Translations under genes and position numbers: made by a program | In this document: positions 45,691 to 56,004 of the stretch, piece by piece | Layout of the letters: each line of letters opens with the position of its first letter | Position numbering within the stretch: the first letter of the stretch is position 1 | Notes under the pieces: model-generated | Database searches by the model: none | The model's input: only the letters and a program-made list of their open reading frames with translations | Told to the model about the DNA's origin: nothing | Assembly: GCA_902597385.1 (NCBI GenBank) | Contig: CACJXQ010000006.1 | Coordinates: forward strand, 1 to 64,000 | Length of the DNA: 64,000 bases | Direction of reading: 5' to 3' | Origin: an uncultured Pseudomonadota bacterium | GTDB lineage: Bacteria > Pseudomonadota > Gammaproteobacteria > Ga0077536

Positions 45691-46965
45691 ATGAGCGACG
45701 ACAATTCAACAAGCGATGACGACAGACTGCTACACTGCTCCTTTTGTGGGAAAAGTCAACACGAGGTCCGAAAACTTATTGCTGGACCGTCGGTATTCAT
45801 CTGCGATGAGTGCGTAGAACTTTGCAATGACATCATCCGAGAAGAAATTCAAGAAAAGAGTACAGGCGATTCAAGCAATAAGTTGCCCATTCCAACGGAA
45901 ATTAATGAAAGTTTGAACGATTATGTGATAGGACAAGGCAAAGCCAAGAAAATCCTATCCGTCGCAGTATATAACCACTATAAAAGATTGGACAGTAGAC
46001 TCAACAAAGGCGACATAGAATTAGCAAAAAGTAACGTCCTGCTCGTCGGGCCCACCGGTAGTGGAAAGACCTTACTTGCTGAAACTCTCGCTAGATTGTT
46101 AAACGTACCTTTTACTATTGCTGACGCGACTACGCTTACCGAGGCAGGGTATGTTGGGGAGGATGTAGAAAATATTATCCAGAAGTTGTTGCAAAAATGT
46201 GATTACGATGTTGAGAAAGCCCAAAACGGCATAGTGTACATAGATGAGATAGATAAGATCTCTAGAAAATCCGATAATCCTTCCATCACGAGGGATGTCT
46301 CCGGTGAAGGAGTTCAACAAGCTTTATTAAAGCTGATTGAAGGTACTGTGGCTTCTGTGCCTCCCCAGGGCGGTCGCAAGCACCCCCAGCAGGAATTTTT
46401 GCAAGTAGATACCAGCAACATTCTTTTTATCTGTGGAGGTGCCTTCGCGGGATTGGATAAAATAGTGAGAGACAGGTCAGAGAAGGGTGGTATCGGATTT
46501 TCTGCAGAAGTGAAAACAAAGAACGAGAAGAAGAGCTCAGCTGAAGTCTTGCATCAGGTGGAGCCTGAAGATTTAATAAAATATGGCTTAATTCCAGAAT
46601 TCGTTGGACGTCTTCCAGTTATGGCCGTGCTGGATGAGCTCGATGAAAAGCAGCTGGTTAAAATACTTCTTGAGCCAAAAAACGCACTGACAAAACAATA
46701 TTCCAGATTATTCGAGATGGAGTCTTGTGAACTAGAATTCAGGGACGAGGCGTTATCAGCTATTGCTCAAAAGGCAGTGGAGAGAAAAACGGGAGCTAGG
46801 GGGCTACGTTCTATCCTGGAAGAGTGTTTACTTGATACCATGTACGAATTACCAGCTCTAGAGGACACCTCCAAGGTTGTGGTGGACGAGGCGTCGATTG
46901 CAGGTGAATCAAAGCCTTTAATTATTTTTGAAAATACCGCCAAGGCTGCTTCCGAGGAAAGGTAG
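45691..46965 (+). CDS. clpX: Clp protease ATP-binding subunit ClpX
   Basis: AAA+ unfoldase that feeds tagged proteins, including ssrA-tagged ones, to ClpP. The 424 residues have the N-terminal zinc finger (C16, C19, C38, C41), the Walker A GPTGSGKT (120-127), Walker [11 protein letters not shown], sensor 1 region [13 protein letters not shown], the ClpP-contacting loop region and the pore YVGEDVENI loop (GYVG). Length and order are standard. Confidence 0.96.
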   Translation: MSDDNSTSDDDRLLHCSFCGKSQHEVRKLIAGPSVFICDECVELCNDIIREEIQEKSTGDSSNKLPIPTEINESLNDYVIGQGKAKKILSVAVYNHYKRLDSRLNKGDIELAKSNVLLVGPTGSGKTLLAETLARLLNVPFTIADATTLTEAGYVGEDVENIIQKLLQKCDYDVEKAQNGIVYIDEIDKISRKSDNPSITRDVSGEGVQQALLKLIEGTVASVPPQGGRKHPQQEFLQVDTSNILFICGGAFAGLDKIVRDRSEKGGIGFSAEVKTKNEKKSSAEVLHQVEPEDLIKYGLIPEFVGRLPVMAVLDELDEKQLVKILLEPKNALTKQYSRLFEMESCELEFRDEALSAIAQKAVERKTGARGLRSILEECLLDTMYELPALEDTSKVVVDEASIAGESKPLIIFENTAKAASEER

Positions 46966-46991
46966 ATATAGATATTTCTGGCTTATTTTCC

Positions 46992-47018
46992 CTTGAAAAA
47001 TAGGTTGAGGGCCCATAC
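46992..47018 (+). promoter_or_regulatory. Sigma-32 (heat-shock) promoter of lon
   Basis: CTTGAAA (46992-46998), 13 bases, then CCCATAC (47012-47018), very close to the E. coli sigma-32 consensus CTTGAAA-N13-15-CCCCATnT. It lies about 80 bases before lon ATG 47100, which is heat-shock controlled in E. coli. This suggests lon can be induced separately from tig-clpPX. No such site is obvious before clpP or clpX. Confidence 0.7.
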
Positions 47019-47099
47019 CTTATAACTTGAGAAACACAACATAATTTATCCTGCCAACCGTGCTGTATTACGCAAGAAATAACATTTTGGGAGCTTTAT

Positions 47100-49502
47100 A
47101 TGAGCGACAATTTAAGAGAATTTCCAGTCTTACCTTTGAGAGACGTGGTTGTTTATCCTCACATGGTTATCCCCTTGTTTGTTGGTCGAGAGAAGTCAAT
47201 AAACGCTTTAGAGGCAGCTATGGAGGCTGGCAAACAAATATTTCTGATAGCCCAGAAAAATGCCTCTGAGAATAGTCCTACTATTGATGACATTTATAGC
47301 GTTGGTACCGTCTCGAACATACTCCAACTGCTGAAATTACCAGATGGTACGATTAAAGTTTTAGTTGAAGGAAGTTATAGGGCTAAGGTTGAGGCTTTTC
47401 GGGAACACAGTGAGCACTTCGTCGCTGAAGTCGAAAAACTTGAGGTCGAGGCGGTTTCTTCCCGAGAGTCCGAAGCCCTTGTGCGCTCTCTAATGACCCA
47501 ATTCGATCAATACGTGAAGTTAAACAAGAAAGTTCCGCCAGAAATTGTTGCCTCGCTTTCAGGGATTGATGAGCCGTCTAGGCTGGCGGACACAATCGCG
47601 GCCCATATAGCGATAAAACTCGAAGATAAACAGCGCGTTCTAGATGCTTTGGGGATAAGAGACCGTCTTGAGCTTCTCATAAACACTATGGCATCAGAAA
47701 TAGACCTTTTGGAAGTTGAAAAGAGTCTTAGGAACCGGGTGAAAACCCAAATGGAGAAAAGCCAACGCGAGTATTATTTGAATGAGCAGATGAAAGCGAT
47801 TCAAACTGAATTAGGAGATGGAGAAGAAGCAGGAAATGAATTTGATGAGTTGGCATCAAAAATATCAGATGCTGGAATGCCTAAAGAAGCTAGAGAGAAA
47901 TTAGAAGGTGAGTTGAAAAAGTTGCGCATGATGTCGCCCATGTCCGCAGAGGCTACGGTTGTTAGAAACTACATTGACTGGGTCCTGTCCGTACCCTGGA
48001 AAAAGCGTTCAAGGGTTTCTAAAGATATCGACCGAGCTGAAAAAATTCTTGATACCGACCATTATGGTTTGGAAAAAGTAAAGGAACGGATCCTGGAGTA
48101 CTTGGCAGTACAGCAAAGGGTTAACAAGATGAAGGGTCCGATCCTGTGTTTAGTTGGTCCCCCTGGGGTTGGGAAAACTTCCCTCGGTAAGTCTATAGCT
48201 AAAGCAACCAACCGAAAATTTGTACGGATGTCCCTTGGAGGGGTTCGAGATGAGGCTGAAATAAGAGGTCACAGGAGGACGTATGTCGGTTCATTGCCTG
48301 GGAAGATAATACAAAATATGGCCAAAGCGGGCACGAAAAACCCGCTTATCTTGCTGGATGAAATTGATAAAATGGCAATGGATTTCAGGGGGGATCCTGC
48401 ATCTGCCTTGTTAGAAGTCTTAGATCCAGAGCAGAATGATACCTTCAATGATCACTATTTGGAGGTTGATTTCGATCTGTCCGACGCGATGTTTGTCACA
48501 ACCGCTAACACTCTTGAAATTCCTGGTCCTTTAAAAGATAGGATGGAGATAATTCGTATTTCCGGCTACACCGAAGAAGAAAAGTCTCACATAGCAGATA
48601 AATTCTTAATTCCCAAACAGGTCGCTAACAATGGGTTGAAGGGATCCGAACTGAAATTTGGAAAACCCGCGGTTCTCGAAATAATTCGGCATTATACCCG
48701 AGAGGCTGGTGTTAGAGGTTTAGAAAGAGAGATTTCCTCTGTTTGTCGCAAAATAGTTAGGCAGCTCGCTAAAAAGGCGTCTGCTGCCACAGTATCAGTG
48801 ACCCCGAAATCCCTTGAGAAATTTTTGGGTGTAAAAAAATTTCGGTTCGGGCTGGCTGGGGATAAGGACAGAGTGGGCCAGGTGACAGGACTAGCATGGA
48901 CGCAGACAGGAGGAGACCTCCTCACTATTGAGGCGGTCGCTCTTCCTGGCAAAGGTAAGGAAATTTTTACCGGTAGCCTTGGAGATGTGATGCAGGAGTC
49001 TATCAAGGCTGCTATGACTGTAATACGTAGCAGAAGCGCCTCACTCGGTATAAAGGGGAGTTTTCATAATCTGAAGGATTTTCATTTTCATGTTCCAGAG
49101 GGCGCTACTCCGAAAGATGGCCCGAGTGCTGGTATAGGTATGTGCTTGGCAATGGTCTCTGCTTTAACTGGAATCTGTGTTAAGAGGACGGTGGCTATGA
49201 CTGGGGAAATAACCTTAAGAGGCGAAGTGTTGCCGATAGGCGGATTAAAAGAGAAGCTTCTGGCGGCTCAGAGAGGGGGAACAAAAACAGTGCTTATTCC
49301 ATTCGAGAACGAGCGAGATTTAAAAGAGGTTCCAAACGCTGTCATGCAAGGATTGGAGATCATACCAGTTAGGTGGATAGACGAAGTTTTTCCCATTGCG
49401 TTGGAGTCAATGCCAGAGCCACTGAGCGCTGAAGTTGAGAGCGAGGTAGAGGTGGTTGCTGAAAATGGGGAAGAAGATGGCGATTTATTGCGTCATCATT
49501 AG
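47100..49502 (+). CDS. lon: ATP-dependent protease Lon
   Basis: A AAA+ serine protease that degrades misfolded and regulatory proteins. The 800-residue product has the N-terminal substrate domain ([23 protein letters not shown]), a coiled-coil region near 210-235, the Walker A GPPGVGKT (353-360), Walker [11 protein letters not shown], and the C-terminal protease domain with the Ser-Lys dyad S676 ([10 protein letters not shown]) and K719 (PIGGLKEKL). ATG 47100 follows GGGAG. In relatives, hupB usually follows; here two tRNA genes do. Confidence 0.97.
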   Translation: MSDNLREFPVLPLRDVVVYPHMVIPLFVGREKSINALEAAMEAGKQIFLIAQKNASENSPTIDDIYSVGTVSNILQLLKLPDGTIKVLVEGSYRAKVEAFREHSEHFVAEVEKLEVEAVSSRESEALVRSLMTQFDQYVKLNKKVPPEIVASLSGIDEPSRLADTIAAHIAIKLEDKQRVLDALGIRDRLELLINTMASEIDLLEVEKSLRNRVKTQMEKSQREYYLNEQMKAIQTELGDGEEAGNEFDELASKISDAGMPKEAREKLEGELKKLRMMSPMSAEATVVRNYIDWVLSVPWKKRSRVSKDIDRAEKILDTDHYGLEKVKERILEYLAVQQRVNKMKGPILCLVGPPGVGKTSLGKSIAKATNRKFVRMSLGGVRDEAEIRGHRRTYVGSLPGKIIQNMAKAGTKNPLILLDEIDKMAMDFRGDPASALLEVLDPEQNDTFNDHYLEVDFDLSDAMFVTTANTLEIPGPLKDRMEIIRISGYTEEEKSHIADKFLIPKQVANNGLKGSELKFGKPAVLEIIRHYTREAGVRGLEREISSVCRKIVRQLAKKASAATVSVTPKSLEKFLGVKKFRFGLAGDKDRVGQVTGLAWTQTGGDLLTIEAVALPGKGKEIFTGSLGDVMQESIKAAMTVIRSRSASLGIKGSFHNLKDFHFHVPEGATPKDGPSAGIGMCLAMVSALTGICVKRTVAMTGEITLRGEVLPIGGLKEKLLAAQRGGTKTVLIPFENERDLKEVPNAVMQGLEIIPVRWIDEVFPIALESMPEPLSAEVESEVEVVAENGEEDGDLLRHH

Positions 49503-49613
49503 TTTTTTTTGCTCGATTAATATAAACTCCTTTCAAAGTTAACCTTCCTTGTCGAGGTTTTATTCAAAGTGACCTCGTATTCAACGGATATCTTGTATAA
49601 AATGTATATCAGC

Positions 49614-49689
49614 GGGTGCTTAGCTCAGCTGGGAGAGCGTCGCCCTTACAAGGCGAAGGTCGGGGGTTCGATCCCCTCAGCACCCACCA
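49614..49689 (+). tRNA. tRNA-Val (anticodon TAC)
   Basis: A 76-base cloverleaf. Acceptor GGGTGCT pairs with AGCACCC, discriminator A, CCA encoded. The anticodon stem TCGCC/GGCGA encloses loop CTTACAA, giving TAC. T arm GGGGGTTCGATCCCC. It lies 17 bases before tRNA-Asp. Confidence 0.97.
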
Positions 49690-49706
49690 GAATAGAGAGA
49701 TTTAAG

Positions 49707-49783
49707 GGAGTGGTAGTTCAGTTGGTTAGAATACCGGCCTGTCACGCCGGGGGTCGCGGGTTCGAGTCCCGTCCACTCCGCCA
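49707..49783 (+). tRNA. tRNA-Asp (anticodon GTC)
   Basis: A 77-base cloverleaf. Acceptor GGAGTGG pairs with CCACTCC, discriminator G, CCA encoded. The anticodon stem CCGGC/GCCGG encloses loop CTGTCAC, giving GTC. It probably shares a transcript with tRNA-Val and precedes ppiD by 52 bases. Confidence 0.97.
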
Positions 49784-49835
49784 TCAATTTCCTTATGGGA
49801 ATTCAAGCAGAGCAGCTTTGGAAATTTAAAGATAA

Positions 49836-51731
49836 ATGTTACAAGCAATCAGAGACAGATCGCAGGGATTGATAGTAGGAGTTATAGTTTTTCTGATTTC
49901 CTTGACCTTCGTGCTTGTGGGTGTCCAAGGCTACCTTAGTGGAGATTCTGACGTAGTCGTAGCGGATGTTCAGGGCGAAGAGCTTTTCCTGTCACAATTT
50001 CAGACGAGAATCCAAGAGCTAAAGAGGAGAACAGAGGAACTCACCGGGCAGGAGTCTGACGTGGATTTTTGGACAGGCAGCTCTGTCAAGAACAAGACAT
50101 TGAATCAGCTGATAGATGAAAAGGTGTTGGATCAATTACTTGAACAAAACCTCTTTATGATATCTGATGAGCAAATTGCTACTCAAGTAAGAGAGATAGA
50201 GGCTTTTAAGGAGGACGGTACCTTTTCACGAGAGTTGTATGGACGCATGCTCAGTCTTAATGGATTAACTGTGAGTGCTTTTGAAAATGGGATGCGCCAT
50301 GATCTTATTAGGTCCAGACTGAGGGCTGGTCTACTTGGATCCGAATTCGTTACGAATGAGGAGGCTATGTTCATTTATCGGTTGCAGAGGCAAACGCGTG
50401 ATATTGGATTCGCAATAATTCCGCGTGGTCTTTTTTCAGAAGAGCTAAAGTTGCAAGATAGTGATATAGAATCTTATTTTGAAAAAAGCTCTGAAAATTT
50501 CCGTATTCCGGAAAAGCTTTCTGTGATTTATTTAGAAATTTCTCGGGAACTTATTACGGAAAAGTTAGACACCCCAGATGAAGAAACGATAGAAAATATT
50601 TACCAATCTAGCCTAGACTCCTACCGTATCCCCGAAAAACGTAGGGTTGAGCATATTTTGTTGGCTAACTCAGCATCCATGGAGCCCGATGTAAGAGGTG
50701 AGATTGTTCAATCCTTATCTGCTCGCTTTAAAGAGGGTGAGTCGATAGACTCTATACTATCGAGTATTGAGGATGGTTATGAGATAGAGGGTGGTACTAC
50801 TGACTATTTTGAAAGAGGCATGATGGCACCACAATTTGAAGATGAAGCATTCACCCTAAAAATCAATGAAGTGTCAAATCCCTTTACCAGTCAATTTGGA
50901 GTCCATCTTGTTAAAGTCATCGGAATAGAAAAAGAGCAGATTCCCGAGTTAGAGGCCGTTTATGATGAGGTTGTGGCAGATTTCAAACTTACACAAGCAG
51001 AAGAAGAGCTTTTGGAGATGGCAGATAGGCTGTCTGAGATGGCTTATGAAGAACCAAACACTTTATCCGGTGCTGCTCAGAGTCTTCAGCTAGAGACAAA
51101 AGAGACTCCCTTGTTAGAGAGGACGCAGCTTATTGAAAAATTTAGTTCGAGTTTTGCTAATAAAATATTTCAGCCTGAAGTTCTTTTTGAAGGGTTGAAT
51201 TCGGACCTGGTTGAGCTACCTGACGGTAGGTTAGTGGTGGCGCGTGTCACCTCTCATTCGCCGTCGGCGATACCAGATTTAGAAGATGTGCGTGAGAGGG
51301 TCGAGGCGAGCTGGCGTTCAATGAAAGAGCGTGATACTGCGAAAAAATTTGGTGAGGCACTGCTAGATGATATGAGGAGTGGAAAGACTTTAAGTCAAAT
51401 AAAATCAAGTGGGCAGGATCTTGATTGGGAAGTGAAACAGGCCGTTGAGTTGGAGGACGCTCAAATAAATCCACAAATTTTACAAAAATCTTTCGAAGTG
51501 ACAGTAGCTGACAACAATCCAGTGTATTTTGGGGTTGAGCTGGTGAATGGAGATTATGCTGTGGTTCGAGTTTCCAATGTGGTGACGCCAACCGCAGAAT
51601 CGATTACTTCTGGAGAGGCCGCCCTTGCTGAGGATGAGATGTTGAGGACACAGGCAGCTTCAGTTTGGGATTATTTTTCGAGGCTACAACGAGTCGATCT
51701 CGATATAGAAATTTATCAAGATCGTTTGTAG
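49836..51731 (+). CDS. ppiD: Periplasmic folding chaperone/peptidyl-prolyl isomerase-like PpiD
   Basis: A 631-residue inner-membrane-anchored periplasmic chaperone near the Sec translocon exit. The N-terminus (MLQAIRDRSQGLIVGVIVFL) has one TM helix at about 11-33. A SurA-like N-domain follows (ELFLSQFQTRIQELKRR). The parvulin-like domain lies at about 265-365 (EKRRVEHILL, PQFEDEAFTLKINEVSNPF, FGVHLVKV), and a C-terminal chaperone lobe ends the protein. Length matches E. coli PpiD (623). In relatives it follows lon and hupB; here it follows tRNA-Val and tRNA-Asp. Confidence 0.93.
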   Translation: MLQAIRDRSQGLIVGVIVFLISLTFVLVGVQGYLSGDSDVVVADVQGEELFLSQFQTRIQELKRRTEELTGQESDVDFWTGSSVKNKTLNQLIDEKVLDQLLEQNLFMISDEQIATQVREIEAFKEDGTFSRELYGRMLSLNGLTVSAFENGMRHDLIRSRLRAGLLGSEFVTNEEAMFIYRLQRQTRDIGFAIIPRGLFSEELKLQDSDIESYFEKSSENFRIPEKLSVIYLEISRELITEKLDTPDEETIENIYQSSLDSYRIPEKRRVEHILLANSASMEPDVRGEIVQSLSARFKEGESIDSILSSIEDGYEIEGGTTDYFERGMMAPQFEDEAFTLKINEVSNPFTSQFGVHLVKVIGIEKEQIPELEAVYDEVVADFKLTQAEEELLEMADRLSEMAYEEPNTLSGAAQSLQLETKETPLLERTQLIEKFSSSFANKIFQPEVLFEGLNSDLVELPDGRLVVARVTSHSPSAIPDLEDVRERVEASWRSMKERDTAKKFGEALLDDMRSGKTLSQIKSSGQDLDWEVKQAVELEDAQINPQILQKSFEVTVADNNPVYFGVELVNGDYAVVRVSNVVTPTAESITSGEAALAEDEMLRTQAASVWDYFSRLQRVDLDIEIYQDRL

Positions 51732-51753
51732 TTGAAAGGATAACACTGTTAGT

Positions 51754-52968
51754 TCAGTTTAGGTTTTTCCAAAATCGACTAATAACACTCGCCCCGATGC
51801 TGTCGCCCCAAACATTAATTGCAGTTCGAAATCTATCCAAGAACCAATCTACTGCCAATAACAGGCCAATTCCCTCTAGCGGGAGATTGACCGCCGTAAG
51901 TACTAGCACCATAGTTACCAATCCGGCTTGAGGTATCCCTGCAGCTCCGATCGCGGCGAGGGTGGCAGTGATAAATATTATTCCCTGCTCAATAGCGGAC
52001 ATCTCTATGCCATAGGCTTGCGCAATAAACATAACTGCAACTGCCTCATAAAGTGCAGTACCGTCCATATTAATCGTTGCTCCTAAAGGTAAAACAAATT
52101 TTATCGATCTGTCTTCTACTCCGGCTTCCTTCAAGCAATCCATGGTAATCGGTAATGTTGCTGATGAACTAGCTGTACCAAAGGCGGTAAGGAGTGCTCT
52201 AGAAACACTGAGAAAGTGCTTAAGACCTCCCCCTGCTACTAAGGCTAGAAATACGAAAAGTAAAAAGAAATGAATCAGAAGACCTAATAAAACAGCAAAG
52301 ACATACTTTCCTATGGCCATTATTTCCAACCAGAAGGCCTCCCCACCTCCAGCGGCGCCTAATCTCGCGCTTACAAGACAAAATATTCCTATGGGTGCGA
52401 AGATCATCAGCCAGCTGACTATTTTCATCATAGTCTCATTTAGTCCCTCAAAGAACTCAATGAGCGGTTTTCCCTTTTGTCCTGTGGTGCTTAAAGCAGC
52501 CGCGAACAAAAGTGAAAACACTATGATTGGTAATAACTTAGTTTGAGCAGCCGCTTCTATTAGATTTGGGGCTATCATTGATAGGGGGATATCGGTCAGC
52601 TTAGGCGGTTCACCGTGGTCTGTCCCGCGAGTTACCACTTCTTCGGAAATAGAGAACTGTTCTCCTGGTTGAATGATATTGACCACAATTAGCCCCACGA
52701 ACACTGCTACTGCAGTGGTGGTTAAGTAGTAGCCAATGGTGACACCACCAATTTTCCCGAGCTTTCTCACGTCGCCAAGCGAGCAGACACCGCAAATAAC
52801 AGCCGAAACTATCAACGGTATAATGGTCATTTTTAGAGCATTTAAAAACAAAGTCCCAATCCATTCGACCTTTGTCATGCTTGTACCTAGCCAAGTACCA
52901 AAAAACAGTGCAAGGATTACCGCTGCTAATATTCCCCAGATTAAATTATTGGCACTATTCACAGACAT
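51754..52968 (-). CDS. Dicarboxylate/amino acid:cation symporter (DAACS family)
   Basis: A 404-residue inner-membrane transporter of the GltP/GltPh type, importing glutamate, aspartate or C4-dicarboxylates with Na+ or H+. Signatures are NALKMTIIPLIVSAVICGV, the serine-rich re-entrant loop TAFGTASSSATLPITM, NMDGTALYEAVAVMFIAQ, and the second loop AAIGAAGIPQAGLVTM. Eight TM segments plus two re-entrant hairpins are expected. It lies 16 bases downstream of fabI on the same strand, so it may be co-transcribed with it. It converges with ppiD. Confidence 0.92.
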   Translation of the reverse strand: MSVNSANNLIWGILAAVILALFFGTWLGTSMTKVEWIGTLFLNALKMTIIPLIVSAVICGVCSLGDVRKLGKIGGVTIGYYLTTTAVAVFVGLIVVNIIQPGEQFSISEEVVTRGTDHGEPPKLTDIPLSMIAPNLIEAAAQTKLLPIIVFSLLFAAALSTTGQKGKPLIEFFEGLNETMMKIVSWLMIFAPIGIFCLVSARLGAAGGGEAFWLEIMAIGKYVFAVLLGLLIHFFLLFVFLALVAGGGLKHFLSVSRALLTAFGTASSSATLPITMDCLKEAGVEDRSIKFVLPLGATINMDGTALYEAVAVMFIAQAYGIEMSAIEQGIIFITATLAAIGAAGIPQAGLVTMVLVLTAVNLPLEGIGLLLAVDWFLDRFRTAINVWGDSIGASVISRFWKNLN

Positions 52969-52984
52969 TCAAAACCCCACAAAA

Positions 52985-53764
52985 TTAAAGTTCAGTCATT
53001 CCAGTCATATTGTAACCGCAATCTACATAAGTAATTTCTCCGGTAATACCCGAGGCTAAATCGGAACATAAAAAGGAGGCAGCGTTACCAACCTCTTCAA
53101 TAGTAACGTTCCTTCTTAGCGGCGATGTTTTCTCTACATATTCTAAAAAACGCCGCAGATCTTTAACCCCTGACGCAGCGAGTGTCCGGATGGGCCCCGC
53201 AGAAATCGCGTTCACCCGAATATTATCTGGACCCAATTGATTAGCGATATACCTTACATTAGCCTCTAAGCTAGCTTTTGCAGGGCCCATTATGTTGTAA
53301 CTAGGCATGGCTTTCATCGCGCCGATGTACGATAAAGTGAGCATAGCCCCTTTCTCATTCATCAGATTTCTCGCAGATTTAGCCAGAGCCGCAAAGCTGT
53401 AAGCGCTTGTCTCATGAGCAATGCGGAAGCCTTCTCTGTCTAAGTTGTCTAGGTATCCCCCTTGAAGTAATTCTCGAGGCGCGTATGCAATAGAATGCAC
53501 AAGAATATCAAAATGACCCCATTTGCTTTCCAAAGTGGAAAATGTGTTTCCGATGCTGTCGTCGCGGTCAACGTCGCACTCTAGAGCGAAATTAGCAGAA
53601 AGTTCCTCTGCAAAACCCTCTACGCGGCCTTTAAAACGTTCTGTCTGATAGGTTAATCCAATTTCTGCACCTTCCCTTTTCATGGCTTGCGCAATGCCCC
53701 AAGCTATCGACTTTTTGCTCGCAATTCCTAATACCAACGCTTTTTTCCCTTCCAGTATACCCAT
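52985..53764 (-). CDS. fabI: Enoyl-[acyl-carrier-protein] reductase (NADH) FabI
   Basis: Final reduction step of each fatty acid elongation cycle. The 259-residue SDR-type protein has LVLGIASKKSIAWGIAQAM (cofactor loop), DILVHSIAYAPREL, MLTLSYIGAMKAMPSYNIMGPAKASLEANVRY in which the Tyr and Lys are spaced Y-x6-K, and NAISAGPIRTLAASGV. It is the classical triclosan-sensitive type by family. I chose ATG 53764, after GGAA, over an in-frame TTG at 53776. It is divergent from the peptide ABC operon, the same neighbourhood as fabI in Pseudomonas. Confidence 0.96.
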   Translation of the reverse strand: MGILEGKKALVLGIASKKSIAWGIAQAMKREGAEIGLTYQTERFKGRVEGFAEELSANFALECDVDRDDSIGNTFSTLESKWGHFDILVHSIAYAPRELLQGGYLDNLDREGFRIAHETSAYSFAALAKSARNLMNEKGAMLTLSYIGAMKAMPSYNIMGPAKASLEANVRYIANQLGPDNIRVNAISAGPIRTLAASGVKDLRRFLEYVEKTSPLRRNVTIEEVGNAASFLCSDLASGITGEITYVDCGYNMTGMTEL

Positions 53765-53840
53765 CGCTATTTCCAACCTGTAATTTTTAAAAAAATTAGT
53801 TTTCGTGCCTCGGTTAAGTGTAACCTTTTAAAGTAAGGTT

Positions 53841-53846
53841 TATAAT
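53841..53846 (+). promoter_or_regulatory. Consensus -10 box upstream of the peptide ABC operon
   Basis: A perfect TATAAT lies 35 bases before the TTG start of the substrate-binding protein. The -35 region is weak (TGTAAC, 16 bases upstream), which suggests help from an activator or an alternative -35. Transcription would start near 53853, giving a leader of about 28 bases. Confidence 0.4.
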
Positions 53847-53880
53847 TACAATATCAAGAAAAAGTTTTTAGGAATCGTAA

Positions 53881-56004
53881 TTGAAAAAGTTTTGTTTTGC
53901 TTTTTGTATAACATTATTTGTTATTGCGACAGTGGGTTGTTCCTCCCCCTGGAACGACCCTCACCCAAAAGAAGACTCGGAGGAAAAGACATTTCATGGC
54001 TCTTTCTCCGAGAGACCTAAACATCTCGATCCTGTATCATCTTACAGCGAAAACGAAGCTAGGTTCAACGCCCAAATTTATGAGCCTGTGGTTCAATATC
54101 ACTATACAAAAAAACCCTATCAGCTTGTCCCGCTGACTGGGACAGAACTTCCCTTGGCGAGCTACTTCGATGAGAATGGAAAAAAATTGGGAAGATCTGC
54201 TGATTTAAGCGAGGTAGCCTTTACTGTCTATGAGATAGAAATAAAAAAGGGAATATTGTTCCAGCCTCATCCATCGTTTGCAAAGAATGACTCTGGAGAA
54301 TTTATCTATCAAGACCTTAGCGAGGCTGATCTAGAAAAAGTTAATAAAATAGGCGATTTCGTTAACACTGGCTCAAGAGAACTGGTGGCTGAGGATTATG
54401 TATACCAGATTAAGCGTCTCGTACATCCAAAGTTACACTCACCCATAGCAGGGTTCATGGGGAAGTATATAATGGGCTTGTCAAAGTTAGCTGACACGCT
54501 GCGGGTTGCTGATAGTCGAGGTGAACTCATAGATTTAAGGGAATATGAGTTTGAAGGTGCTAAGGCGACAGGGAGATATAAATTCGAGGTAAAAATTAAA
54601 GGAAAATACCCGCAATTCAAATATTGGTTAGCTATGTCATTCTTTGCGCCAGTTCCTTGGGAGGCAGAACAATTCTATTCCCAAAAAGGGATGAAAGAGA
54701 GGAATCTAACTTTTGATTGGTATCCGGTTGGAACGGGCCCGTTCATGCTTACTGAAAATAATCCTAATCGTCGTATAGTTCTAAAACGTAACCCTAACTA
54801 CAGGGTTGAATATCACCCTGCCGATTTGGAGAAAGAAAAAGCAAGGAGACTGCCGCTTGTTAAAAAGGCACTTTTTAGTTTGGAAAAAGAGTCTATTCCA
54901 GAGTGGACAAAATTTTTACAAGGCTATTACGATACTTCGGGTGTTTTGTCAGACAGCTTTGATCAGGTGATCACTTTTAATAGTCGTGGAGATTCTCGGC
55001 TTGCCCAAGAAATGATAAACAGAGGAATCAGACTAGAAAAGGCGGTCAAACCTTCCAGCTCTTACATGGGTTTTAACATGACGGATCCAGTTGTGGGTGG
55101 TTATTCGAGGCGGGCAAAACTGCTTCGACAGGCTATCTCCATAGCTGTCGATTATGAAGAGTTATTATCAATCTTTGCAAATGGTCGGGGATTGGCTGCA
55201 CAAGGGCCGATACCGCCTGGAATATTCGGTTACCTGGCAGGTGAAGAAGGTGTTAACAAAAATGTCTACGATTGGATAGATGGAGAAGCTAAGAGAAAGT
55301 CGGAAGAAGTAGCTCACTCACTTTTAGCGGAAGCCGGTTATCCAGATGGACGTGAGATGGGAAAAGATGGCCCTTTGACTTTATATTATGATACGGTCTC
55401 TAGTGGACCTGGCAGCAAGGCTGTCTTAAACTGGTATCGTAAACAGTTTAAAAAATTAGGGATCGAGTTAGTGGTGAGGGCTACGGACTACAATCGGTTC
55501 CAAGAAAAAATAAGAAAGGGGACAGCCCAAATATTTAGTTGGGGATGGAACGCGGATTACCCCGATCCGGAAAATTTTTTGTTTCTACTTTACGGGCCGA
55601 ATTCTAAAATCGTCTCGCAAGGGGAAAATGCGGTCAATTATCAAAATGACGAATACGATCGCTTGTTTGCTTTAATGCGGGTATCCCCAAACGGGCCTGC
55701 CCGTCAGAAACTAATCAACCGAATGGTAGAAATTCTGAGAGAGGATGCCCCATGGCTGTGGGGTTTTCATCCAACAGCTTTTGTTTTGTCTCATGGGTGG
55801 GTGAGCGATGCTAAGCCTAATTTGATGGCTAGAAACACGCTTAAGTACAGAGGCATAGATACAAAAAGTAGGGCCGAAATGCGTAAGAAATGGAATAAAC
55901 CCGTGATTTGGCCTGTCGTGATAGTTATCTCGCTCCTAGTTATTTTTGCCATACCCGCTGTTTTTGTCTATCGGCAGCATCAAGGAGCGCGGATCAAGTG
56001 CTGA
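53881..56004 (+). CDS. Peptide ABC transporter substrate-binding lipoprotein (YejA/SBP_bac_5) with C-terminal TM helix
   Basis: A 707-residue binding protein for oligopeptides or similar ligands. The N-terminus is a lipoprotein signal ending IATVGCSS with the lipidated C20. The body matches SBP_bac_5: RPKHLDPVSSYSENEA, YDTSG, VGTGPFMLTENNPNRRIVL, LRQAISIAVDYEELL, FSWGWNADYPDPENFLFLLYG. Unusually, about residues 675-697 form a strong hydrophobic helix (VIWPVVIVISLLVIFAIPAV) followed by a basic tail, so the protein may be held in the inner membrane at both ends. The start is TTG 53881 with AGGAA upstream. The permease gene overlaps its stop. Confidence 0.87.
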   Translation: MKKFCFAFCITLFVIATVGCSSPWNDPHPKEDSEEKTFHGSFSERPKHLDPVSSYSENEARFNAQIYEPVVQYHYTKKPYQLVPLTGTELPLASYFDENGKKLGRSADLSEVAFTVYEIEIKKGILFQPHPSFAKNDSGEFIYQDLSEADLEKVNKIGDFVNTGSRELVAEDYVYQIKRLVHPKLHSPIAGFMGKYIMGLSKLADTLRVADSRGELIDLREYEFEGAKATGRYKFEVKIKGKYPQFKYWLAMSFFAPVPWEAEQFYSQKGMKERNLTFDWYPVGTGPFMLTENNPNRRIVLKRNPNYRVEYHPADLEKEKARRLPLVKKALFSLEKESIPEWTKFLQGYYDTSGVLSDSFDQVITFNSRGDSRLAQEMINRGIRLEKAVKPSSSYMGFNMTDPVVGGYSRRAKLLRQAISIAVDYEELLSIFANGRGLAAQGPIPPGIFGYLAGEEGVNKNVYDWIDGEAKRKSEEVAHSLLAEAGYPDGREMGKDGPLTLYYDTVSSGPGSKAVLNWYRKQFKKLGIELVVRATDYNRFQEKIRKGTAQIFSWGWNADYPDPENFLFLLYGPNSKIVSQGENAVNYQNDEYDRLFALMRVSPNGPARQKLINRMVEILREDAPWLWGFHPTAFVLSHGWVSDAKPNLMARNTLKYRGIDTKSRAEMRKKWNKPVIWPVVIVISLLVIFAIPAVFVYRQHQGARIKC

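Noticed and set aside
47060-47269. 69-codon ORF overlapping the start of lon
   Set aside because: It is out of frame with lon, lacks family similarity, and lon's start and ribosome binding site are clear.
49569-49829. 86-codon ORF in the lon-ppiD gap
   Set aside because: It runs straight through tRNA-Val and tRNA-Asp and is a by-product of their sequence.
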